NCBI GenBank assembly: GCA_025526935.1
Contig: JAHLKD010000040.1
Location: 339,501-403,500, forward strand
Origin: Cladochytrium replicatum
Taxonomy: Eukaryota > Chytridiomycota > Chytridiomycetes > Cladochytriales > Cladochytriaceae
Length of the DNA stretch: 64,000 nucleotides
Reading direction: 5' to 3'
The translations under genes and the position numbers were made by a program. The number at the start of each line of letters is the position of its first letter. Position 1 is the first letter of the stretch. Positions 1-13,093 of the stretch are shown piece by piece. The notes below the pieces were generated by a model. It saw nothing but the letters and a program-made list of their open reading frames with translations, was not told the DNA's origin and searched no databases.

Positions 1-3000
1 AGAAGATGAGGAGCGGGATATAGATTGCGCAGAGGAGTTGGGAGGGGAATGTGGACAGGAGAACGTTGAGAGGCGAGAGCAGCCAGGAGACTTTGTCGAG
101 GCCGATGAAGGCGAGTTCCCATTGGATGGAGGTAAGTGTGAACTGGTGGCCGGTTGCGAAGAAGAGGCGCTGGGCGAGGAGGGAGGTGTAGGTCGCGGAG
201 AGGAAGAGGAGGGAGAGGGAGGGTGTTGTAGAGATGATAACGGAGGGAAGTGAAGGGGTGGAGACGGCGGGCACGGGTTCTGTTGGAGTAGGTGTCGTGG
301 TGTCAGCTGGCAATTCGGATTTCGAGGGTTGCTTCTCGGATTGTTGTTGTTGCAGGATGCGTCGTCTGATTGTCTCGCCGATGTTGATGGGCGTGCTTGG
401 TTTCAAAGCTGCCTTTCGCTCTGAGAGTTCATGTTTCACCTGTACTCTCCGCTCCTCAAGGCGTAGCTCAGTAAACAGATCGAGGGCGAGCACGAGCTGC
501 ACAAACAAGAGCGAAAACGCTAGTGCGCCCATGGGTTTTTGGAAGATCGCGAGGATGGCGTAACAGATGATGAAGAACACAAAGTAAGAAGAACTGAGGG
601 TGTTGGCGACACCGGTGAGGAGGAGTGCTCTTCTGTTCTGTGAAGGGTCGCGGTCTGAGGGTCCGACGACGCGGAGACCAATGTTGAGGGGGTTTGACGA
701 CCACGCTGTGAGACTGACCACGCTTAGTGCTAAGAAAAGGATCCTGGCCCACCACACCTTAACGCGAACGAGGTATGTGAGGTCCCCAACGAGGATGTTG
801 TGGCCTTCCAAAGAGTCCAAGGCCCAGTAAATCCAGCCTGCACAGAGAACGACGGGAGAGATGAAAGTGGCGACCAGCTTCCCTGTTGACGTGTAGCTTT
901 CGATGTCCTTGAGTGCTCGACGTGACACGAGGGCGGCCATGGGGATCGCGAAGACGAGAATCATGGTGACGAACAGACTCGCATAGGTTTTGTTTGGCGA
1001 TGCGTTGTACGTGGGAACGCAGAATGGTGCCATTTCTTGACGGCACACCGTCGACATCTGTGTGAGTCGATTCAAAACGATAAGGATGACGGAGATAATG
1101 AGCACACGGAGTCGGGGACGACGCCCTTGCTTTTTCGAGGATGATGATTCTTTGTCGTTCTCGATTGGGATGGCGACGTGGGGGGGAAATGTCAAGAGAC
1201 CTCGGATAAGGTTGAGGAAGCCAAAGGTTTGGAGAATGAAGACAGTAGTCCGTTCTTCCCAGATCGTGTAGCTGTCTGATGCGGGTGATGTTGCGTGGAG
1301 TACAAGAAGAAGGATTCCGGTTCCCCAATTCCAAGCATTTTGGATATTGGTAACCTCCCATTGACCTCTGAGAAAGCTTTTGAGAAACTCCAACGATTTC
1401 GAGTGAGAAGTGATTGGTGATACTCTCACCACCCACACAAGGAAAGATATCGCAAATCCAACAGCACAGAAAAACAATGCCTCGTGGACACGAGTAAAGG
1501 CAGAATCGATTGAGCGGCAAAGCGATCTAACGATCGAGCCGAATAATCCAGTGATCCCAAGTGTTGCGCCGAATCCCGCGAATTGCAAGAAGCTCAATAC
1601 CGGCACCTCTTCGATACGTGCCCAAGTGCTCGATGTGACGAGAGCAACCGACAAAACCAAACTAAGCGCGAGTACAACAACGCCAGCTCCCATTAACACG
1701 AGATCGAACTGTGCCCACACCCTTCGAGCTTTTGCCAAAGTAGTTCTGGTGAAGTAAATGTAAGCGGCACCAGCTCGAGCGAATTTCTCAAGTATCGTGT
1801 TGTCCAGTTCAGCGTCGCCAATGAGTCTGGTTTCCAGGTCTGTAAACGCTTGTTCCGATATCGCGTCAGCCTCTTTAAGTAGTTTCTCGAGGACATCCAT
1901 CTCGAACTCGGATGAGCCCCGCTGTTCGGAGTACTCTATCGTGTATCGGTGCAATTGGTATGCATTGATGCGAAGGGCTTTCACTACGTTTACAATTGGA
2001 GAGTCGGACCAAATTCGAGTATTATGGGATATCGGTGGAAGCCAAAAGAGCTCGGGAATGATTGTTCCGAGGTTCCCATGTGGAATGGGAATACCAAGTA
2101 GGAGTGACATGGTTGGAACCAAGTCGATCTGTGCGACAGTGCGATGATTTCCCAGCTTTCCTGAAAATGTGTCACTCAAATAAACTGCTGGTTCGCTTGT
2201 ATCGACATCCTCCAACTTCTTCTCGACCATTTCGAGGAAGACGTCTAATCTCTGACGCTCAGAGCCTTCGTGTCCGCTCCACAATGGCTTCTTGCTGTAC
2301 ATGAAGAGGCCACTATTGACCTCATCTTCGCTGTCACCTCCATGATTGCCCTGTGGATCCATGCCGTGGTCACCAACAACCATGAGGAGCGTGTCATCGT
2401 CGATGGCATCGATGATGTCAGATAGGACGGTATTCATTTGACGAAGCTTGGCAGACATGGCCGGATGGTCAGGGCCCCACGTATGTCCGCAATGATCTAC
2501 GCCGAGGAAATGGGCAATCAAAAAGCTCCAACGATCTTCTGGCTTGTCGCTCTTTGATTTCTCGAGGAATGGGAAGATGTGCTTGATGCAGCCATCGTCA
2601 ACGGTGTCGAGGTCTTTCACGTCCAGAGACGGATAGGGAAAGCTGATGTTCATAGATTGCTGGAATACGCCAACCCAAGTATCGTCGCCCATGAACACCA
2701 CCGGGCGAAGTAGAGCGTTGAGTTGATCGACAATGTTGTCCTCGTTAATCGCGGATCCACCGAAATTGCTTCCCATATCTACAAATGTCGGCAAAGTTCC
2801 TGTCGTCAACCCCTTGATTCTCTGCAGTGTAGTTGTCGGCGGATCTGCACGAGCACGAAAGAGGAGCGAGTTTGCAGGCTGGTTTTTCACAAGGTCACGA
2901 AATATGGGGAGTTTGTTGATAAAGTGTGGGACGATGTTGGGATCGTCCACAACATCAAAATGAGCTTGGGATGTCGCGTTTGCCTTCTCCGCAAGATCAT

Positions 3001-3430
3001 CGTTCCAGACCGTAAAATCGTACCGCAATGCATCGATCAGCACAAAAACAGCTTTGGAATATCGTGCTGGGAACCAGCACTCATTTCGGTCGGAATAGAA
3101 CTGTGTGCCATTTGCAAAACCCTCTGGGCCAGGAGGATTCAAGCATGTGCTTGTGCTGTTGAGCTCATTCCTGGAGAGCAAGAACCCGCTGCCAAACAAG
3201 TACAATCCAATGATGTGGTAGGCGAACAAAGCGACCGCAATTGTCACAGCTGGAGCATAGACGGTGGGACTTCTCTTCAGCGCAGCGATGCTGAATTGGC
3301 CAACCGTGTTTGTTCCACTCAGAAACACTTCGGGAGCTTCTTCTTCCGCAGATGGCGCTGGGACCTTTGTTCTTTTAGTTTTTGTTTTGAAACCGACGGC
3401 GGGACCCTTCAAATTCTGAACGCTTTGTGA
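1..3430 (-). CDS. GPI13: GPI ethanolamine phosphate transferase 3 (PIG-O/Gpi13), partial
   Basis: Adds ethanolamine phosphate to the third mannose of the GPI anchor in the ER membrane. The minus strand is open from about 3460 to the window edge. Near its start it encodes one membrane segment followed by GFLLSR, then the alkaline-phosphatase-like lumenal domain with FVLIDALRYDF, GVDHCGHTWGPDHP and VVGDHGMD, which hold the metal-binding Asp and His residues typical of the family. Many hydrophobic segments follow, with ATGHQFTLTSIQWE near position 130, a PIG-O hallmark. The C-terminus lies beyond the left edge. There is no in-frame ATG between an in-frame TGA at 3461-3463 and the first membrane segment, so the first coding exon probably lies upstream behind an intron that I could not place. 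It is divergently arranged with SMC2. Family assignment is secure; the 5' end is not. Confidence 0.93.
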
Positions 3431-3463
3431 ATTGCGCGGTTCCGGTCTAACACTGAAGGATCA

Positions 3464-3805
3464 GCTAAGGGTAATTGTGCTTTTCATTCCGTCCGTCCAC
3501 CTCGTCCGCTCAGAATCGGGCATTCTGCTCAGATCGTGCAATCAAAAACGGCGAATGCACAGCAGGTCTATGCCACACTTCAGCAGCCACGAACAAAAGC
3601 ACGGACAAAAAGGACACTAGGAAGGTCACAAAAGCTTTACCTGGCATACCTCTCGGACAACAGATAGAATAATGGTACATTTTATTTTTTAGAATATTCA
3701 TTTAATTTTTCAAACTCAAATGCTGCGCCATTTCCATTTGGGCCGGATTAGGAAACACCCAGACCCCCAGACCAAATCACCAGCGTTGAGACAGTGCCGC
3801 CTTAG
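3464..3805. other. Intergenic region between divergent GPI13 and SMC2
   Basis: This stretch holds the 5' regions of two divergent genes. On the minus strand an ATG near 3645 opens a short frame starting MPGKAFVTFLVSFLSVLLFV, which looks like a signal or membrane segment. It may be part of a GPI13 leader exon or chance. I see no clear TATA box. Confidence 0.4.
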
Positions 3806-6800
3806 AGTGAGTAGAACAAACAGGAAATTACCATACATCGCTGGTTGATTATTACTTTAATCCAATTAATCATGGTCTTGCAGTGCACATCAAAGAAGTC
3901 ATCATCGATGGGTTCAAATCCTATGCTCAGAAGACTGTCGTGTCGGGATGGGATCCGAGCTTCAATGCGATCACCGGACTTAATGGCTCCGGAAAGTCGA
4001 ACGTGCTAGATGCCATTTGTTTTGTTCTTGGAATCAAGGCCTTGTCGAACGTGAGTGTCGTCGCAATGTTCCACATCCACCGTTTAATATGCTGACTGGA
4101 ATTTTAAGCTTCGAGCGGCAAATCTTCAGGAACTCGTATACAAGAAGGGGCAGGCGGGCGTAGACACTGCGACTGTCGCAATCGTGTTCGACAACAGTGA
4201 AAAGCAAAACTCTCCACCCGGATACGTGAACGATCGCGAGATCACCGTGCAGCGTCAAGTAAGAAGACGTTAAACACCGATATTCAAATTTGCTGATTCT
4301 CATTCACACCATTGATAGTATCAAGTTGGGGGGAAGAACAAATACTTCATAAACGGAAAGACAATGAAGGAGGAGGATGTCGCGAACCTATTCCAGTCCG
4401 TCCAGCTCAACGTCAACAACCCTCACTTCTTGATAATGCAGGGACGTATCACAAAGGTGCTTAACATGAAGCCGACAGAGATTCTTGCCATGATCGAGGA
4501 AGCAGCTGGCACGAGGATGTACGAGGAGAAGAAGGGAAAGGCGGTCAAAACGATGCTAAGCAAAGATAAAAAGATGGAGGAAATTACAGAGGTATCCCGT
4601 CTATGAAAATGCAAGAGTGATTACTGATTGCTAATGAACCTTCTCAAACTTAGATGCTGGAGAAAGATATTGAACCAAAGCTGGAACAGCTGAGAGAGCA
4701 AAAGAAAAATTTTCTGGAAATGCGGCAAATTGAGGGTGATGTAGATCGAGTCATGCGACTTGTGGTGGCATATGATTACAAGAAAGCAGAGGTTTGCTTA
4801 GAGTAGTTGTCTATCTGATCAAACCTCAATCTTCGTATAAGGACTTTCTGGAAAAATCACAAGAGAAGTCAGAGGTTGCAAAAGAGAAGATCCAAACACT
4901 GCGAGGCCAGGTCCGACAGTACGAAGCAGATTTAAAAAGTTTTGAAAAACGGCTTGAGAAAATAGCGGAAGGACGACGGAAGGTGTGCTTTTACTAGTGT
5001 TTTGACGTACTATGTAACTGATCAGCTGAAATAATAGGAAGGGGGAAAATACACAGAACTCGATGCTCTTGTCCAAGATTTGTCGAAACAGGTTGTTCGA
5101 ATCAAGACAAAGCAGACCCTTCAAAAATCAGCAATAGATGAAGAACAGAGTAAACTTACTGCAAAGAAAACACTACTTGCTGAGGTATGTTACTTTAGTT
5201 GAAGTATTTGGGAAGCTCAGGTTCTCTCCAGTTACAAGGTCACTATGCACAGCTCACTGCAAAGAAAGAAGAATCCTTGAAACAGAATGGAATCTTCAAA
5301 GTTGAGCATGAACAGGCAGAGGCTGATATAAAGTTGCAAGAGGACTTGTTGTCTACTCTCTTGACAGGAATGTCAGCTTCAGCAAGCAATAATGCCAGCT
5401 ATATGGACCAACTTAAAGGTGACAATATCTTTCTATTCCTATTGGTCTGTACAACCTGAGATATGTTCATTTTAGATGCTCAACAAAGGTTGGCAAAATC
5501 GCAAAATGAGCAGAAACAATCAGTGATGAAGATCAAACATGCCAAATCAGAGATGCAGAGGTTCACTCCTAAAGCAAGAGTTGCTGAAGAAGAAAATGCA
5601 GAGTTACTTTTGAACCTAAAAAAGAAAGTGCAGCAGATTGAGCAACTTAAGGTAGCCGTGTGAATGTGACTTAACCTTTCTATTTCTAATTACGTTGACC
5701 AGATAAATGTTGCAAAATTCAACTGGGATGAAGAGGAGGAGAAGAAACTTTCTGAAGAGAAATCTCAAATGCAGTCTGAAGTTTCAGCCCTAAGAGAGGT
5801 AACATTAAAAATTCATTTGACTTAGGAGGTTTTCTAAATTTACTACAGAAAGTCGAGTCACTGCAGACAAAGCTCATTTCAGTTTTGTTTGAATATAGAG
5901 ATCCAGTGCCCTCTTTTGACCGTGGGAAAGTTAAGGGGCTTGTAGCAAATCTTGTAGACATTCCTAAGGAGAATGAGAGCCGATATTTAGCTGTTGAAAC
6001 TTGTGCTGGCGGTCGTCTCTACAATGTGAGCCCATTTCTTCCACTTGTTAAAAACTGTAGCATCTCAAATGTTGAAAAGGTTGTGATCACTGATGAAGTT
6101 GTAGGGAAACAGCTTATTGAACATGGAGGACTTAAGAATCGAGTAACCTTCATTCCTCTAAACAAGATCAGACCAAATGTGATGAATTCAGATGTGAGAC
6201 TTGAATGAAGACATATCAAGCAAGACGCTGGAACTAACTCAAAATTTCAGTGTCTGGGATATGCAAAGGAGATCTCATCTGGAAAAGCTGAGCTTGCACT
6301 CAACGTTATACAGTATGACCAGTCAGTGCAGAATGCAATGAAGTTTGTTTTTGGGAACACTTTGATCTGTGAAGGTAAGCTACCATTCAGTGTATATTTG
6401 CAAAGTTGTGAATATTGACATCCTCGAATAGATGAGAATACAGCAAAGAATGTCACTTTCAATAAAGACATTCGAACCCGTTCAGTTACATTAGATGGTG
6501 ATACATATGACCCTTCTGGCCAGCTCTCGGGAGGATCAAGATCACAATCAAGTGGGATTCTCAAACTGATGAAAGAACTGAAGATTATCAGCAAAGAGCT
6601 TGAAAAGAAAGAGGCAGTTTTGGGAGATGTCTTGCACCGCTGGGAGCTGAGCAGTAACCGAGCACGATCATACTTCCAAACAAGGCAACAGCTGGATATT
6701 GTAGAGCATGAGTACGGTTCACTGCAGAGACAGCTGGAAAGTAATCACAGTTCAAAGGTAAGAATGAGTAAGACTATTTCCTTGTATTCTTTATATCCTA

Positions 6801-8553
6801 TTATATAGATTCTGGAAGAAGTTGCACAGCTTGAAGAAACAATTGAGCAGGAAGAGAAAAATCATGTCGAACAGCAGGAGTTGGAGAAAAAGCTGAATGA
6901 AATGATAAAGAAATTACAGAGAGATATTGAGGAATTGTCAGACCACAGAGAAGAGAAAATAGAATCATTGAAGGTATACCTATACAAGCGGTAATGTTTA
7001 TGCTAAACTCTCAAATTGTGTAGAAAGAGCTGGCTGCAAAGAAGAGGGCATGGGAAAAGGGAAAGCCAAAGTTTGAGCAACTGCGACACAAATTAGCTGT
7101 TGCTGATGAGGAAATGTGTATGTATCTCAGCTGATTTCTCACTCTTATTAATGTTATATTATTTATTAGCCCAGATGCAGCGAGACATCAAGGAAACTGA
7201 AGCTGAAATCATTGACATATCTCAATCAGTTGAAGATCTTGCGAAACAGGCTGAATTAATTAGGAGTGAATTAATTGCAGCTGAAGTATGCACAGAGTTA
7301 ACTCTGATTAGAGTTTTCTAATTAAAGTCTTATCAAGAACGAGCACAAATATGCTTTGGAGGATTTACAGAAAGAGCAATCAAAGTATTCTCGGTTTGAC
7401 AATCAATCTCAACAGCTTGAAGAGGAGCGAAAGGAGAGATTACAGCTAGTTGAAGACATCAAGCTTGACATCCAGGCAACTGAACATCAGATTGAACAAT
7501 ACAAGTTTGAATATGCTGAAGCAAAGTCACGCCTCGCTGCACTTGTTAAGGAACATAGCTGGATATTGGCAAAACAACAGTAGGACGTGTTTAGTACAGT
7601 AAAGGATTATCAGACTGATGGTTTCCTTTTTCAAAAGAGATTTTGGAAAGCCAGGGACTCCGTTTGAATTTGAAATTGACAAAATTCATGATGCTCGTAA
7701 AGCACTGAATCAAATGCAGGATAGGAAGAAAATTTTAGAGAAAGTAGTTAATCGTGAAGTAATGGAGTCAATTGAGAGGTATTTTTCATTAGTGACTTTA
7801 TGAAGACATTGCAAACTATGTTTACAGGCTAGAAAAACAGGAAAAAGAGCTGAAGCAGATGTTTAATACTGTCAAAAAGGATAAGAAGAAGATAGAAGGA
7901 ACTATGGATAGGCTTGACAACTTCAAGCAAGAGAAACTAAGGCAAACATTTTTGAAGGTCAATAAGTAAGTTATCATTGCATTTTCTTCTGTTTTTAATA
8001 GTTGCCATTGACAGTGATTTTGGATTGATCTTCTCTGATCTGTTACCTGGGAATACGGTCAAACTCCAAACGCTTGAAGGCAAGACCATTCAGGATGGTT
8101 TTGAAATCAAAGTTTGTATTGGAGGAGTGTGGAAGCACAGCCTAACAGAATTGAGCGGTGGACAACGGTTTGTGCCAAAAAATATTTCTTAATTTTTCTC
8201 TAATTGATATGCCAGGTCTCTTATCGCGCTGTCATTGATTCTTGCGTTACTTCAAGTGAAGCCAGCCCCTATGTACATCTTGGATGAAGTTGATGCAGCA
8301 CTTGACTTGTCACATACTCAAAACATTGGGCACCTTTTCAGAACACGCTTCAAGGGCTCTCAATTTATCGTAGTGTCACTGAAAGAAGGGATGTTCAACA
8401 ATGCAAATGTTCTCTTTAGGGCAAAGTTGAGAGATGGAGTATCAACTATTGAGGTGAGGGCAGCATGTCCCAAGTATTTCCTTCTTTTCATTTACAAACC
8501 TATTTCTTACTCAGAGGACTGCAGAGCGAAAGAGAGCAAGAACAGAGAACTGA
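3806..8553 (+). CDS. SMC2: Condensin subunit SMC2, 22 exons
   Basis: Core ATPase of condensin, pairing with SMC4 to compact chromosomes. Exons: 3806; 3884-4050; 4109-4258; 4319-4591; 4654-4791; 4842-4982; 5038-5184; 5232-5418; 5476-5651; 5703-5798; 5849-6193; 6251-6374; 6432-6757; 6809-6973; 7024-7117; 7170-7285; 7338-7579; 7638-7778; 7828-7965; 8015-8167; 8216-8453; 8515-8553. They total 3597 nt, giving 1198 residues, the normal SMC2 length. Visible motifs are the N-terminal [15 protein letters not shown], Walker [20 protein letters not shown] after the head, two long coiled coils flanking a hinge (around 5880-6250), the ABC signature LSGGQR (8150-8220, split by an intron) and Walker B with [12 protein letters not shown]. 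No ATG precedes HIKE in genomic sequence. A donor GTGAGT after A3806 and an acceptor TTGCAG ending at 3883 create the start codon as A|TG. Splice sites are my prediction, but the frame closes exactly. Confidence 0.95.
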
Positions 8554-8973
8554 TATTTACTATCCAAAAAGCTGTTCATTCATTTGTAATATATTGAATA
8601 TCTTTACAGATGCTCCTTCTTTGGCTGTCCATTGTAGTATCAGGATGCTCCAGTTGTAGGTCTAGCTGTCTCATTATTTGGTTTAGCTTAAATTTTTGTC
8701 CTCTACTGGAATGATACCGGAATCACACAATATCATCAGGCGAGATGAAAGGGCATGTGTATGCTTACCATCCATGATTGATCTTTGGACTGCCTGTTAA
8801 AAACCAAGGGCTTCTCCTGGCAGCGGTAGGGCGTCTTTAGCTGTACTGTAGCTAGCACAACAGCTCCAGGTTCCGTCTCTTGGCCCAGTACCTGTTCTCC
8901 CAGGTGTGTATATGCCTAATACTCCGACAGGCTGCACACTACACCCAAGTTGGTCAGGCAACCAGGGAATGCT
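8554..8973. other. Intergenic, downstream of SMC2
   Basis: About 420 bases after the SMC2 stop. I see no gene, RNA or repeat beyond the start of the adjoining tandem repeat. Confidence 0.5.
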
Positions 8974-9130
8974 GTGGTCAAAGACATTGGTCACATCAAC
9001 TCCTATATTCAAGTGAACAGTGCGTGTGGGCATACCTGTGGTCAAAGACATTGGTCACATCAACTCCTATATTCAAGTGAACAGTGCGTGTGGGCATACC
9101 TGTGGTCAAAGACATTGGTCACATCAACTC
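8974..9130. repeat. 64-bp tandem repeat, about 2.5 copies
   Basis: The unit starts GTGGTCAAAGACATTGGTCA at 8974, 9038 and 9102, a strict 64-base period, and the copies look identical over the repeated part. The third copy is cut short after about 28 bases. Confidence 0.92.
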
Positions 9131-10742
<1,612 letters not shown>

Positions 10743-10845
10743 CTATGCACAGAATAAGGCTTTATAGAGACACCATGACTTTAGCCATGATTGGCAATAT
10801 TCAAAACTACAATACAAGCATCGAAACAAGTAAGATGGAATTGCA

Positions 10846-12912
10846 TCAGTTGACCGTAGAACTCTGATGTGTGAACTTTCCAGTTGTGATTGCACGATTC
10901 ATCTTAAGAAAAACAGCGAATGCCCTGACCTAAACAAATAAAATAGAAAGAAAATGCTAAAGCAGCTGAATATGAAATCGTGCGGTGCTCCTACCATAGT
11001 TATAAATGTTTCTTGAAGCACGTTGATTTCAGTTATTCTGCTTCTGCCATCCATGGTCTTCTTTTCCAGCACCGAAAAGTCGAGTTTCGTGAGCTGTCTG
11101 CAGAAGTAAGAAAACAATAAGCCGGAAAATCTCGAGTTTTATCTTGAATGCTTTCCTTGTAGCTCTCGAAAGATAAATTAGTGGGCGAACAGTAAAGCAT
11201 GCTAGTAGGACCGTCACAGTTAACCCAGCAGCACTCAGAACCGTGGCAATGACGATTGCGCGAAAATGAAGCTGATCGACAACTCCAAATATTCCTTTGT
11301 AAGGAATCGCAACCACAGCAATCCAGTTGGTTCCGAATTCTGTCAAGAGATGTGCTCGCACCAAATAGAGAGCAGATGATCCCTGTGAATCAATGCCGTA
11401 GAGCGTCATTGTTGTTCTTTCGAGAGAACTCGATTGGGTTTCGAATTGACTGGACTGTTGGGCCGACTGTTGCATTGCGGACACTAACGATGATATCGTC
11501 AAGTCAGTGGTTGAGTTTGCCACGAACTGTTATAAAATGATCAGTTAGAAACAGTCAAAAATGTGTAGATGACCGTACTCTAGAGTTCCCATCCGCAATA
11601 GCCGCTGCGTTATCTGCTGTAACCAGCAAGCCGCTGTCTTTCTCAAAAAGAAATATCCGTGTTCCATTTGCAAAAGTGGATGAGAGAGCTTCAATAAATT
11701 TTGAAAAGCTAGTCTGGACTTCTATCGAGATAGCACAACCGAAGGACGGTATGACACCTAACGTTCTGTCATGATCATTTGGATAGTAGTATCCAAGGTG
11801 GGTGAATTGCCATAGCAATGTGCCTTGTACATCCATATCTAACAAGATCAATTTTAAGAAGTGCTGTGTAGTGACGAGTGTTTTTGCGTACAAGAAGTTG
11901 CTTCCCACGACGAGCTGTAATTCGTTGGCGGTGCAAAAGGGAGTATCGTCAGAATAGGTGGACCGGGCGGGCCATTGTCGTTCCATGGAGTAAAGGCATA
12001 CTTCCATCCAATGCTATCGTCCATGAACGCAACCATGGTTATCCCCGTGATTTTGTACACCCCGATTTGCGGAGGTGGGGTGTTCGTGAAGAACTTGCGA
12101 TTAGGATTGATAACACCTTTCAAATGCTCAATATAGGTACTGCCAGACAATTTTTTGCATGTAGGTCCAAACCTGTAAAGTTCTCGGTCGCCCCACAGAA
12201 AACTCCATTGTGAATTGGTTGGGTTCTCATTGCGTTGACAACTTCTCTGAAGGCATCCGTTCGGTTTCGCATGATCACCGGAACCTCAGTTGTGGTCAGC
12301 GCACGAACTATGTCAGGGTTTCGCAGGACTATATTCAAAGCTGCATCCGAAACAGCCAGCACTCCGATTGTTGAAGTGATGACTTGCTCCATGATTAACT
12401 GAGCCAGGATCATCGGTGTCAGAAGCATTATTGAAGCAAAAGTCGATTGATTACCCCTAAGTTCTGTTCACCTATAATGGATATTGAATTAGTTGTAGTA
12501 AGTGAAATAAGGACCCATGTCTGTCATTTGTTGATTTGTTGGATTAGTTATGGTGTTAAGCACGATGGTTGAAACTTACAGGAAGGCAGATCCCCAGTAA
12601 GGGAATGGCAAACACGAATATCAACGGAACGAGCAGAGGAACGTTGATTTTCATCAAAGCATGATTTGGTCTGTCCAAGCTCCCTGCTTCCTCCACCGAT
12701 ACGTAAGGCGCTACCTGTTCCGACCGCTTTCGCATGCTCTGTGATCCCGAACTTCATGGAAAAATAAGGGTTATGAGAAATCGTGGCACTTTCCTCCGGT
12801 ACATGTTAGCATACTGTCCTCCCAAGATCCCTGATGAGGAAGCTCCTTTTCCTACCGTCTCATGATTCTCAGTTGGTACTGGATAAGCGTTTCTACTGAT
12901 TGCCGGCAACAT
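10846..12912 (-). CDS. Two-membrane-segment extracellular (dCache-like) sensor protein A
   Basis: Start ATG at 12912-12910 (MLPAISRNAYPVPTENH), stop at 10846-10848. After a basic stretch comes a first membrane segment (VPLLVPLIFVFAIPLLGI, near 12600). A large extracellular region follows, with TENFTG, PPPQIGVYKITG, WQFTHLGYYY, SFSKFIEALSSTFANGTRIF, GLLVTADNAAAIADG and NWIAVVAIP. A second membrane segment (about 11170-11260) leads to a short HAMP-like linker with SRITEINVLQETFITM|VRAFAVFLKMNRAI. The layout resembles the double-Cache sensors that in chytrids and bacteria head cyclases or histidine kinases, but this protein ends after the linker with no catalytic domain. Likely introns lie near 12555-12590, 12420-12480, 11525-11580 and 10935-10995, not all resolved. 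It is a tandem paralogue of the next gene. The ligand is unknown. Confidence 0.7.
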
Positions 12913-13093
12913 GGTTACCCAAGATCCAATCGGCTCTATTCACAAGGTTCACTTCAAACAACCCTGTTTCTACAAATCACCAACGAATCAAATAAGATGC
13001 CCATCCGTTCCCAGAAATCAATCAACCAATCACGTCAATTTATTTGATTCTTGTGTTTTCCGATGGTCGAGCAGTGACTCCCACATGAGATAA

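Noticed and set aside
759-1520. 253-codon frame on the minus strand
   Set aside because: It is out of frame with the continuous PIG-O coding sequence, which carries conserved motifs on both sides.
3510-3701. Small secreted or membrane protein (MPGKAFVTFLVSF...)
   Set aside because: It sits where a GPI13 leader exon is expected, and I could not find a donor and acceptor pair that keeps frame, nor independent support as a gene.
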